A stretch of 64,000 bases of DNA from contig JANQEU010000104.1 in assembly GCA_028278225.1 (NCBI GenBank), positions 372,001-436,000 of the forward strand. Direction: 5' to 3'. Shown here piece after piece: positions 27,422 to 36,152 of the stretch (positions are counted from its first letter, which is position 1; each line of letters begins with the position of its first letter). Both the position numbers and the translations under genes were made by a program. This DNA comes from Cyclobacteriaceae bacterium. Lineage in GTDB: Bacteria; Bacteroidota; Bacteroidia; Cytophagales; Cyclobacteriaceae. The notes under the pieces were generated by a model. It worked only from the letters and a program-made list of their open reading frames with translations. It was not told where the DNA came from and made no database searches.

Positions 27422-30175
27422 TTATCCGGAAATTTCAATTCGAACAGGTTCCATAGATTCCATCTCTATAAACAGCGTAAGCGTGTATGTACCATCCGTA
27501 TCGCGGATAAAGCCTTGTTTCACATCCATCTTTTGATCATTCATTGTAAAATTAATCTCACTTTTATTTCCCCAGTTTTTAATTACCAGGGCCGGATTAA
27601 TCAACGGCGATTTTTCTGAAGCACGTAAAGTAAAAGAAATTATTTCTCCCATCCTTTCCAGAACATAAGCCCTTTGACCGGATTCATATTCTCCTTTTGC
27701 TCCCGTGAGCGCTTTCATTTTTGGTGCCCGCATCCATGATCTTGCCAGTGGGACTAATTCCGAAGGCGATTTATCGAGCATTCCCTCCAACAATATCTTT
27801 TGATAATATGGCGTCGGACCTCTCAACTCTTCACGATAGGTAGTCGGGGGAACGTGTGTCAGGGAGCTATGAGCCGTCCGGTCCGGATAGGTCGCATACC
27901 TTCCATCCGAGGGCATTTGAGCTACAGGCCAATGATTCCATGTTGGAAATACTGCATAATCAGTCAATTCTCCACCGTAAACATCTGACCATTCGAAATC
28001 GCCAATGGTCACCGGTTTGTACTCACCCGTATAATTGATGTATTGAATACATTGACCTTTTGGTTGATCCACGTCATCAGGCGGCCCGTTTATCCAGTCA
28101 TAGTTCACAATAGCCCCGTCAAGGTTCAGCATGGACAAGGCATTTTTCGTATGTATGATCTGTTCCGGATGCTGATCAGGACCGAAAATTGCCATTGATT
28201 CCTGCCATTCATGGTCTCGTAGACCATCGGTCCACAGATGCATGGTCTTAACTGCGATACCATCCGGATAAATATAATAGTACCAGTCACTCCAGTCACA
28301 CCAGCCTGTATTTTCATCAAAGTTGGCCATAACATGATTGACATCAATTAACGGATATCTCCAATGTACAACTACCCTTGCAGGTGTATTTTCAATAATG
28401 CGGGCATGATTGTTATATGATTCCTTATCAGACATAGGCTCCTGACATCCCTCTCCCCCTGACCTGTTCCAGGTCTCGTTAAACTCGTTGCTGTACCATT
28501 GTCCCCTGTCATTGACCATCATCGGTATATAGCCTACTCCCCTCCAGAATACAAACTTTGACGGGTTATCGTCAAACTCAACTACAACATCCGGATGATC
28601 TCCGAATCTCCAAAGATTATCCCAGATGTCATAGAACTTAAGATGAGTGAAATACGCTCCGAATTTTTTTCTGTTCTCTCCTTCGGGTAGCACCCTTTTA
28701 TCCATGTCAACTTCCGCAAATGCATCTATATTTGGCAAGAAGCTATTATATGCCCGGGATATCTGTTCTTCCGTTAGAGCAACATCATAGATCCTGATCT
28801 CATCTACCAATCCATCCAATGAGTAAGAATCGGAGAACGTATTATCACGAACCGGCCTGATTGGTCGACGATTTTTCCCTTTGCCAATTTTTATGTTGTT
28901 CTCCGATAATTCTATCTCAGCTTTAGCTACCTGTTTTTCCCCAACCTTCCGACCATCAACATAAACTTTCATTAATCCGGAAATCTTATCGTATGCAGCG
29001 GCGATATGATACCACCTTCTTCTTTCCAGCACGTTATCGGTCACAAGCTGTTCCCACTTACCACCTACACGAAGTTTGAACGCCGGGTTACCATATCCGT
29101 CAAGGCCCAGGAAGTAGCCTGAGTCATCTTCCTCCTTAAGAACGAAATCGAAACTATCATCCGGTTCCTCCATATCTCTTTCTTCCTCACCAATCAAAAA
29201 TGCCTCCGCACCTTTCTTTGCCAAAAGTATTTCAGGATTATCACTGGATTGCTGAATTATGGGCACATAACTCCAGGGATACGCTCCGATCACCACCCAG
29301 CTTTCAAGCGTAATGGCTCCTGAAAGTTTTGGTGCATTTTCAGCCGGTAACTCAATTACAGAACGATATCCGTCAAGCTGTAAAGCCGTTCCCGACACAC
29401 CTTCACGCCAGAGCGTTTTATTTCCGGCTACCTCTGATGTTATATCGCTTACAGATTCAGAGGTCGAATTTCCGATACCTTCATCAAACTTCCACCAGGC
29501 CACCGGCTCCACAATTGTTCTTGTGATAGCAGGAACTCCCTCAATCTTTTTCCGCTGCAAGGTAAGGCTGGCTTCTTTCAGGCTTACATTTTTAATCCCA
29601 CCACTGGTTAATGCGAATGTTTGAATAGCTGTATTTCCCGGATCTCGCCATTCATCTATTCGCGTAGTTCCTTTTTTAATATGCCTTGTAACCTGTCCAT
29701 TAGGTTTGATGTAGAAATATTCATCAACAAATTTTGTGGCATCCACACCCAATTGGGGATTGCCCCCGATAAATTCCGGCAGATAACGCCAGTGAACTAT
29801 TACATTTTCAGGGTTGCTCTCAATTAATTTAACCACGGAGTAGGTATTGGTTCTGTCGGGCATGATGTCGGTTCCGTCTCCGGACCTGGGAATAACTTCC
29901 TCAACGTACCATTTACCTTTCGGTGTTTCCAAATAAGGTAAATAGCTTGAGCCTCTCCAAAAAATAAAGGCCGCCCCGTCCTTGCCCAGATCGACTATTA
30001 GATCGGCATGCTCACGAACGCGAGCATATTTTTCAAAATCTTCCCCGGAGTTAATGCGGGTATAAAAGGCTCCAAATTCACCAAGTTGATAGGTTACCGT
30101 GCCCCGCTGCTCGGAGCAACTCACTAAAAATATTAGACCCAAGAAAAAGAGACCTACTGCTTTCATTATGTTCAT
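27422..30175 (-). CDS. LamG-containing protein with duplicated unknown module (paralogue A)
   Basis: A 917-residue lipoprotein (LVSC, Cys20). Its architecture is unusual. Module 1 (about 30-215) contains FGAFYTRI, FIFWRGSSYLP and VIVHWRY. A LamG/concanavalin-like domain (about 225-505) ends in LVDEIRIYD. Module 2 (about 525-790) repeats the module 1 motifs as FGAYFTHL, FVFWRGVGYIP and VVVHWRY and adds EPMSDK, YYYIYPDG and HEWQESM. A C-terminal beta region with NPALVIKNWG closes it. Two further paralogues are in this window. I do not recognise a catalytic family. Strict conservation of the aromatic and His/Arg motifs hints at an enzyme or lectin acting on the fucosylated glycan. Confidence 0.8.
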   Translation of the reverse strand: MNIMKAVGLFFLGLIFLVSCSEQRGTVTYQLGEFGAFYTRINSGEDFEKYARVREHADLIVDLGKDGAAFIFWRGSSYLPYLETPKGKWYVEEVIPRSGDGTDIMPDRTNTYSVVKLIESNPENVIVHWRYLPEFIGGNPQLGVDATKFVDEYFYIKPNGQVTRHIKKGTTRIDEWRDPGNTAIQTFALTSGGIKNVSLKEASLTLQRKKIEGVPAITRTIVEPVAWWKFDEGIGNSTSESVSDITSEVAGNKTLWREGVSGTALQLDGYRSVIELPAENAPKLSGAITLESWVVIGAYPWSYVPIIQQSSDNPEILLAKKGAEAFLIGEEERDMEEPDDSFDFVLKEEDDSGYFLGLDGYGNPAFKLRVGGKWEQLVTDNVLERRRWYHIAAAYDKISGLMKVYVDGRKVGEKQVAKAEIELSENNIKIGKGKNRRPIRPVRDNTFSDSYSLDGLVDEIRIYDVALTEEQISRAYNSFLPNIDAFAEVDMDKRVLPEGENRKKFGAYFTHLKFYDIWDNLWRFGDHPDVVVEFDDNPSKFVFWRGVGYIPMMVNDRGQWYSNEFNETWNRSGGEGCQEPMSDKESYNNHARIIENTPARVVVHWRYPLIDVNHVMANFDENTGWCDWSDWYYYIYPDGIAVKTMHLWTDGLRDHEWQESMAIFGPDQHPEQIIHTKNALSMLNLDGAIVNYDWINGPPDDVDQPKGQCIQYINYTGEYKPVTIGDFEWSDVYGGELTDYAVFPTWNHWPVAQMPSDGRYATYPDRTAHSSLTHVPPTTYREELRGPTPYYQKILLEGMLDKSPSELVPLARSWMRAPKMKALTGAKGEYESGQRAYVLERMGEIISFTLRASEKSPLINPALVIKNWGNKSEINFTMNDQKMDVKQGFIRDTDGTYTLTLFIEMESMEPVRIEISG

Positions 30176-30198
30176 TATTTCGTTTAAGAGGTAATAAT

Positions 30199-30387
30199 CT
30201 ATGTCTGGTTAATAATTGACCCATTTCGCCCGCTAAATATCGCTCCTGAAAGTGCGACTATCGGGTTTTCCGATTCCATACGCATCCATATGACAAGATC
30301 AGACACTTCAAGGCGGCTCAGGTTGTTAGCACCACAACCGACAGCTATGGTGATTACATGAAGCAGACATATTTTTAAATTTTTCAT
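30199..30387 (-). pseudogene. Collapsed remnant of a LamG-family paralogue (signal peptide joined to C-terminus)
   Basis: An open frame of 62 codons starts with a lipoprotein-like signal (MKNLKICLLHVITIAVGC). It then jumps to SDLVIWMRMESENP, which resembles the C-terminal strand of paralogue B (LDLVIWLELEEYKP) and C (IDLIVWLKFEDEKK). The middle of about 800 codons would be missing. It lies between an intact family member and the GH3 gene. It could instead be a real small lipoprotein. The resemblance is short, so confidence is moderate. Confidence 0.4.
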
Positions 30388-30414
30388 GTTGACGGTCCAG
30401 GTAATTCCGGGACT

Positions 30415-32742
30415 TTAATTGTATGTTACAATTGACTTTGTTTTGATATCCTGTGAAGAAGTTCCTATCTGGATTTCAAAATCCCCCGATTCAACATCCC
30501 AATTACCGGTCTCCTCATTCCAATAGCTAAAATCCTTTTTATTGAGCTCAAATGATATGGTTTGGGACGCACCGGGATCTAAAGAAATCCGTTTGAAATC
30601 CCTGAGTTTCTTAGAGGGCTGGATCAGTTTTGATTCGATATCCTTAAGGTATAATTGAACTACCTCATCTCCCCTGACCGACCCGGTATTCCGGACATCG
30701 ACCTGAATGTTGACAGTACCACTTCCCGAGTAACTGGTTTTGTCCGGGATCATATTGGAAACTTCAAAAGTGGTATAGCTTAAGCCATATCCGAATGGAT
30801 ACAATACCTCTCTATCGAAGAACCAATAGGTCCTGCCTTTTGTGATATCATAGTCCCCAATGTGAGGCAGTTCATCCACTCCTTTGTGAAATGTGACCGA
30901 CAATTTGCCTCCCGGGTTATAATCGCCGAATAGCGCTTCTGCAATCGCTAAACCCTGAGCCTGCCCCGCATACCAGGCCTCCAATATGGCCGGAATATTT
31001 TTATCCAGCCAGTTGATAGATAATGGCATCCCATTTATCAGAACCACTACAGTTCGTGGATTTGCTCTGAAAACAGCCTGGGCAAGCTTCAACTGGTTCC
31101 CCGGAAGCCTGAGATCGGTACGATCAGCAGCTTCATTTGCGATGTCAAGATTAGTACCTAAAAATAAGATCGCAACGTCCGTCTCTGCCGCCAGCGCTGC
31201 AGCCTCCTTAATGCTATTCGTTTCGTCCAGTGTTTCCATGACCGGACGATCGTTTTCGTCATCCCAATCTACTTCCACACGATCAGAAATCTCACAACCT
31301 TTGGCATATCTGATATCAATGTCCTCCCCCACTAATTGCCTTAATCCAGTCAGCGGATCAATCCTTACGGAAGGGGATCCTGAATATCCTCCCAATTCAA
31401 GTTTATCGGCATTAGGACCGATCACAGCCAGGCTCTTGATCGAAGATCTGTCCAATGGTAAAAAGTTATTCTTGTTTTTTAACAGGACCAAGCTTTCCCT
31501 CGCCGCCTGGAGTGCCACCTTTCTGCTTTCATCCGTATCAAGATCATTCCTGGAAATACTACTGTATTGCACCATTTCAGGAGGATCAAATTCTCCCAGC
31601 CTGATTCGCGCTCTGAATAGTCTCCTAACTGCCACGTCGATCTCATCCTCAGTGATGTATCCCTTATCAAAGGCACCTTGCAGGTATTTGTCAAACATAA
31701 ATTGTTCCGTTTCACAGGTTTCACATTCGAGATCCAATCCCGCTTTCACAACTGCTGCAACGGCCTTTTCCGGATCTGTCTCGTATTTGTGCTGATGTAC
31801 CACATCACTTACCGCACCACAATCGGAAACGACATAACCCTCAAATCCCCACTCGTCGCGCAACACCCTGGTCATAAGTCGCGGGTCAGCACTGACCGGT
31901 ATCCCGTTCACCGCATTGTAGGCGCTCATCACAGAATACGCGCCCCCTTCTTCAATTGCCGTTTGGAAGGCAGGCATGTAATATTCCCGCAACCAGCGTT
32001 CACTCACATCGGCAGAACCGTCGTGTCGGTTATACTCACTGTTATTGGCAACATAGTGCTTTACCGTAGCGATTGCCTTAAGGTATTTCGGATCATCTCC
32101 CTGGAATCCCTTTACAAATGCCAAAGCCATTTGCGACAACAAATACGGATCTTCACTGTATGATTCCTCGTTGCGACCCCATCGCGGATCTCTTAAAATA
32201 TTTATGGTCGGAGACCAATACGTCAGCTTCTTACCGTAGACATTGTGATGGACCCGGGCCTCTGTACTTGATATGGACATTGCCTTTTCAACCAATTCAG
32301 GGTTCCAGGTACAACCAAGAGCAATACTTTGCGGAAAAGCCGTTGCCAGTCCCGCCCGGGCCACGCCATGCAAAGCTTCGTTCCACCAGCCGCCGTCCAT
32401 GCAGCTTCCCTCATCCCAATACTCATAGTTTTCCCACGGTCTTTGCTCAGTCAGTTCCGTTATTTCGTCTTCCTCCCACTCAAATCCCTCTCCAAGCGGA
32501 TTAACAAAATTTGGTTCATAGGGGCGAATGTTCAGCCTTTCAATCCCGGGAGCAAGATGACTCATTTGAGCAATTTTTTCCGCTACGGTCATTTCTGAAA
32601 TCAGCGCCTCGACACGTTGATCAACAGGTAAAGCAGGGTCCATGTATCCGGCCTGGCTTTCACATCCCCATGAAAAAATGGACACTGTTAAAACCAAAAA
32701 CACAGTGACAAGCTGATTTATCTTATGCATGGCTATAGTCAT
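30415..32742 (-). CDS. GH3 beta-glycosidase (beta-glucosidase/xylosidase type), lipoprotein
   Basis: A complete 775-residue GH3 enzyme, a retaining exo-beta-glycosidase, typically beta-glucosidase or beta-xylosidase. Start is ATG at 32742 or at 32730 (MHKINQ). The lipidation signal is SIFSWGC. The TIM-barrel domain carries KHYVANN and the nucleophile Asp307 in YVVSDCGAVSD. The second domain has LPGNQ and VVLINGMPLS, and a fibronectin-III-like C-terminal domain ends the protein (LRDFKRISLDPGASQ). It follows the deleted GH3 gene on the same strand by 13 bp. It would act in the periplasm on chains exposed after defucosylation. Confidence 0.93.
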   Translation of the reverse strand: MTIAMHKINQLVTVFLVLTVSIFSWGCESQAGYMDPALPVDQRVEALISEMTVAEKIAQMSHLAPGIERLNIRPYEPNFVNPLGEGFEWEEDEITELTEQRPWENYEYWDEGSCMDGGWWNEALHGVARAGLATAFPQSIALGCTWNPELVEKAMSISSTEARVHHNVYGKKLTYWSPTINILRDPRWGRNEESYSEDPYLLSQMALAFVKGFQGDDPKYLKAIATVKHYVANNSEYNRHDGSADVSERWLREYYMPAFQTAIEEGGAYSVMSAYNAVNGIPVSADPRLMTRVLRDEWGFEGYVVSDCGAVSDVVHQHKYETDPEKAVAAVVKAGLDLECETCETEQFMFDKYLQGAFDKGYITEDEIDVAVRRLFRARIRLGEFDPPEMVQYSSISRNDLDTDESRKVALQAARESLVLLKNKNNFLPLDRSSIKSLAVIGPNADKLELGGYSGSPSVRIDPLTGLRQLVGEDIDIRYAKGCEISDRVEVDWDDENDRPVMETLDETNSIKEAAALAAETDVAILFLGTNLDIANEAADRTDLRLPGNQLKLAQAVFRANPRTVVVLINGMPLSINWLDKNIPAILEAWYAGQAQGLAIAEALFGDYNPGGKLSVTFHKGVDELPHIGDYDITKGRTYWFFDREVLYPFGYGLSYTTFEVSNMIPDKTSYSGSGTVNIQVDVRNTGSVRGDEVVQLYLKDIESKLIQPSKKLRDFKRISLDPGASQTISFELNKKDFSYWNEETGNWDVESGDFEIQIGTSSQDIKTKSIVTYN

Positions 32743-32755
32743 TATCTCTTAATGT

Positions 32756-33238
32756 TTATTTTTCTTTTAGTCTTATATCTTCTGAAGATGCGCCTGTCAT
32801 TAGCTCGTATTCCCCGGACTCGCCCGGATCAGGGTGGATTTTTTGAAATCCCCTAAGTTCTTTGACAGGCCGTGTGAAGATTGCCGGTATACCGAACCGG
32901 TTTCCTTCGATGATTAACCTCTGGTATTTATTTGTGATCTCCGCACTTTCTTTCGGACCTTTATCAAAGAACCGGTTAGGTTTACCCATCTGGCCTATAC
33001 CTTTTTTTAGATTCAGGAATTCAATGTCACTTAGATCCACATCATCATTACGCCATTCTTCATCAAAATGCACGCTGTGAGTTTGCGCCAGTTTTTCCTT
33101 CCAGGTCATTTGAGAAATGAGATTTTCTACCCTTGCCGCAATTGAAAGACCTTGATACTTGTAGGAATTATCCTGGGCGTAAACACTTATTACGAGTAAT
33201 AAAGACGCGGAAATCAGGCTATACTTAATGGTAGACAT
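32756..33238 (-). pseudogene. Internally deleted GH3 glycosidase remnant, still one open frame
   Basis: A 160-codon frame with a signal peptide (about 1-21) and the GH3 N-terminus (AARVENLISQMTWKEKLAQT, to about residue 118, GIPAIF). It then passes directly into RPVKELRGFQKI, which belongs to the C-terminal fibronectin-III domain of GH3. About 600 residues, including the nucleophile, are missing. A second gap follows: DPGES runs straight into GEYELMTG and SSEDIRLKEK, skipping about 25 residues. Both junctions keep the frame. CCGGGCGA and CCGGGGAA flank the second junction, which suggests deletion between short repeats. It is closer to BglX-type GH3 than to the intact neighbour. No activity expected. 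Confidence 0.8.
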
Positions 33239-33259
33239 TTGTAAATTTTTGTGATTGAG

Positions 33260-33311
33260 TAAAGTTAATATAAAATACTTTCTAAACTTTACTTAGAAAG
33301 ATATAACTTTA
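33260..33311. promoter_or_regulatory. Divergent control region with operator-like inverted repeat
   Basis: Between the minus-strand GH3 remnant and the plus-strand GH29 operon. CTTTCTAA (33278-33285) and TTAGAAAG (33293-33300) form a perfect 8-bp inverted repeat with a 7-bp spacer. TAACTTTA-type -7-like elements lie symmetrically outside it, at 33260-33267 for the minus strand and 33304-33311 for the plus strand, each one base off the consensus. The 14-mer CTTTCTAAACTTTA (33278-33291) recurs exactly at 49813-49826. A repressor or activator site for both promoters is likely, but the protein is unknown. Confidence 0.45.
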
Positions 33312-33333
33312 CTAAATAAAAAGAGAGTACCAA

Positions 33334-34791
33334 ATGAAAAAGTTACTAGCTGTCCTAATTGTACTGTCCATGCAATGCTCCCAGATCGAAACCCCCACAA
33401 CTTCCGACGAAAGAATGAAGTGGTGGGATGAAGCCCGTTTCGGTATGTTCATTCACTGGGGACTCTATTCGATACCAGCCGGGGTATGGGACAATAAAGA
33501 AGTGGATGAGCTTGGCGAATGGATCATGGCTTATGCCGATATTCCTGTGGATGACTACAGAGAGCTGGCGGCGCAATTCAATCCGGAAAAATTCAGTGCT
33601 ACGGAATGGGTTGAAATGGCGAAAGACGCCGGGATGAAATACCTCGTTCTGACTACCCGGCATCATGATGGATTTTCTCTTTTTGATACCAAAGCTACCG
33701 ATTGGGATGTGATGGATACCACTCCATTTAAAAGGGACGTTGTAAAGGAATTGAAAGAAGCGTGCGACAAAGCCGGAATTAAGTTCTGCGCTTATTATTC
33801 CATCCTGGAATGGTATCACCCTGCCATGGAACTGAATACCGATTTTGAAGATCTGGATCCCTTCTCCGACCAGGCAATCGAAGGCGGTGCATTTACCTCG
33901 ATAGATACTACATGGAGGAAGTATGGGAACGTCAAGGTTAAAGATGGCCGAAAACAGGAATTCATCGATTTCATGAAGTTCCAGCTCCGGGAGTTGATCG
34001 AGAATTATGATCCCGCAATTATATGGTTCGATGGCGGCTGGGTGGACTGGTGGACCCCGGAGGACGGTAAAGATCTGCTCGAATACCTCTCAAGCTTAAA
34101 TCCGGATCTGATCTTCAACAACCGGGCTGGTGAGGATTTTGAAAATGATACCTGGTATGGAGATTATGGCACCCCCGAGCAAACGATCCCGGATGAGGGA
34201 CTGGACTACCGGTGGGAATCGTGTATGACCATGAACAGTACCTGGGGATATAAGAGTTTTGATCAAAACTGGAAATCATCCCAGATGCTGATTATCCAAT
34301 TGGTAGATATTATAGCCAAGGGCGGTAATTTCTTACTGAATGTCGGACCAATGCCGGACGGTTCATTGCCACAGGAGAGCATGGATAGACTAAAAGATAT
34401 CAAGGACTGGATGGCAATCAACGGTGAATCTATTTATGGTACCACCATGTGGAAACGTTATATGGAAGGAAATAATGAATTGGAGTTTGAGTACTATGAC
34501 TCACCGGATGTGGCCTCAATAAAATTACCTTTCACTGCACAGGATATTCGGTTCTCCAAAAAAGGAAATACCATTTATGCTACCTGCCTTGGTTGGCCCG
34601 AAGAGGAAGTTCGAATTAAATCATTGGGCAAATATCAAAGTCCTGAAATCAGGATTGAGGAAATATCCATGCTGGGTTCCAATGAGGGAATAACCTGGGA
34701 ACAGAATGAGAATGAGCTCGTTGTCTCAGCGCCCACGGAAAAGCCCTGCAAATACGCTTTTGTTTATAAGATAACTATTGACGAAATATGA
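33334..34791 (+). CDS. GH29 alpha-L-fucosidase 1
   Basis: A 485-residue retaining alpha-L-fucosidase. Signal peptide or lipoprotein signal MKKLLAVLIVLSMQC (Cys15). The TIM barrel begins with RFGMFIHWGLYS. The fucose pocket includes HHDGF, and the nucleophile is Asp233 in IIWFDGG. A Glu in GTPEQT is a candidate acid/base. LLNVGPMPDG and a C-terminal beta-sandwich complete it. It is the most canonical of the five GH29 proteins here. An AAGAGAG purine stretch precedes the ATG. It is the first gene of a tightly overlapping four-gene operon and is controlled by the palindromic region upstream. Confidence 0.95.
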   Translation: MKKLLAVLIVLSMQCSQIETPTTSDERMKWWDEARFGMFIHWGLYSIPAGVWDNKEVDELGEWIMAYADIPVDDYRELAAQFNPEKFSATEWVEMAKDAGMKYLVLTTRHHDGFSLFDTKATDWDVMDTTPFKRDVVKELKEACDKAGIKFCAYYSILEWYHPAMELNTDFEDLDPFSDQAIEGGAFTSIDTTWRKYGNVKVKDGRKQEFIDFMKFQLRELIENYDPAIIWFDGGWVDWWTPEDGKDLLEYLSSLNPDLIFNNRAGEDFENDTWYGDYGTPEQTIPDEGLDYRWESCMTMNSTWGYKSFDQNWKSSQMLIIQLVDIIAKGGNFLLNVGPMPDGSLPQESMDRLKDIKDWMAINGESIYGTTMWKRYMEGNNELEFEYYDSPDVASIKLPFTAQDIRFSKKGNTIYATCLGWPEEEVRIKSLGKYQSPEIRIEEISMLGSNEGITWEQNENELVVSAPTEKPCKYAFVYKITIDEI

Positions 34792-36152
34792 AGATCATCG
34801 GAATATTGAGCATAATACCCATCTTATTTTTATGCGCTTCAGGAAACGCCCAAACCATAAAAACTCCAAAATGGAGTATTTCCTCGGGTGAGCCTGACGA
34901 TGGCGACACGGGATGGAATTCACCCGCCATTGGCCCTGATGGTACCGTTTATTTCGGGGCTAAAAACGGCAAAATGTGGGCTGTAAACCCTGATGGTTCC
35001 GTAAAGTGGGAGAAGAAATTCGCCAAAGATCTTGCCGGCAGCAGTGCGGTTTTGACATTTGGTGGTGATGCATTTTACATCGGGGAACAGGCGCATCCGG
35101 GCAGATTATTTTATGTCAGTACTTCCGATGGAAGTATAATCTGGGAATATCAATTGCCTCCGCCGGATCATCTTGAAAAAACACCGGAACCCAAACAAAA
35201 ACTGGGTGGCGGTATCAATAGTACGCCTTCTATCAGCCACGATGGCAAAACCATATACTTTGGAACAGGGAACTGGGTGGAATGCAATCCATGTCAGGAG
35301 GATATATATGACGACCGCCTGTTTGCCCTGGACGTATCCGGAAAAAGACCGAAGCTCAAGTGGATATTGAAGGGTTCGAAAGTAGATAAGGTTCAAAATG
35401 AATTTCGTCTCTCCATCTGGCCTTCCCCTTCGATTGCTCCTGACGGCACCATATATGTCAGTAACTTCAATGGTTTTCTATACCATATCAAAGATCTTGG
35501 TGACAGTTTCAAAATTTTACATCGATTTAATTTTTTCGAAATCCGGTCACAAAAAGCCGTCAAGGAATTAATCCCACCCGAGATATGGTCGTCATGTGCA
35601 ATTGAAAATGACGGAACAGTATATATCTCTTCAAATGATGGTCAGATGTGGGCATTCAATCCCGATCTTTCAGTGAAATGGAATTATAAATATGAATATG
35701 ATGGTGAGTTCTACGAGGCATTTGCCTCACCCATCTTAACCCCCAATGGACTTGTGATCATGGGGAATGAAAAAGGGTATCTCAATGGGCATAGAATGGA
35801 AACAGGCGAGCTGGTCTGGAGATTTCCTGATACCGATGATCCAACGGAGGAGTGGTGGAGAACTCCTTCAGTAAATGCTAATGGCATATTGATCATTGGT
35901 TCCGAGAGATCCGGAAAATACTTCGGTATAGATTCTGAGGACGGAAGTCTGGTGTGGGAAACTCCGGAGATCGGTTTGGAAACAGGCTGCTTCCCGGCTA
36001 TAGCCGATGACGGAACTATTTATGTGACAGGGGGATTCAATGGCGGGTTATTTGCTTTGCCGGGTGATTCTCCTCTGGCTGACACGGATTGGCCCAAGGG
36101 ACTACAAAATGGGTATAACAACAGCCGTTTCGATGGAAATCTAAAAGAATGA
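34788..36152 (+). CDS. PQQ-type (YWTD/BamB-like) beta-propeller repeat protein, exported
   Basis: A 454-residue exported protein with signal peptide (about 1-22). It contains six or seven repeats of the form SPAIGPDGTVYFG, PSIAPDGTIYVS and PAIADDGTIYVT, each paired with a W at the strand end. This is the pyrrolo-quinoline-quinone-like eight-bladed propeller pattern, but no dehydrogenase residues are evident, so it is probably a binding or scaffold protein. The ATG overlaps the upstream GH29 stop by four bases (ATGA), so translation is coupled. Its role in fucoside use is inferred from this operon position only. Confidence 0.8.
   Translation: MKIIGILSIIPILFLCASGNAQTIKTPKWSISSGEPDDGDTGWNSPAIGPDGTVYFGAKNGKMWAVNPDGSVKWEKKFAKDLAGSSAVLTFGGDAFYIGEQAHPGRLFYVSTSDGSIIWEYQLPPPDHLEKTPEPKQKLGGGINSTPSISHDGKTIYFGTGNWVECNPCQEDIYDDRLFALDVSGKRPKLKWILKGSKVDKVQNEFRLSIWPSPSIAPDGTIYVSNFNGFLYHIKDLGDSFKILHRFNFFEIRSQKAVKELIPPEIWSSCAIENDGTVYISSNDGQMWAFNPDLSVKWNYKYEYDGEFYEAFASPILTPNGLVIMGNEKGYLNGHRMETGELVWRFPDTDDPTEEWWRTPSVNANGILIIGSERSGKYFGIDSEDGSLVWETPEIGLETGCFPAIADDGTIYVTGGFNGGLFALPGDSPLADTDWPKGLQNGYNNSRFDGNLKE

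Noticed and set aside
30986-31795. 269-codon plus-strand frame inside the GH3 gene
   Set aside because: Its Ser/Leu-rich text is the antisense shadow of the conserved GH3 barrel.
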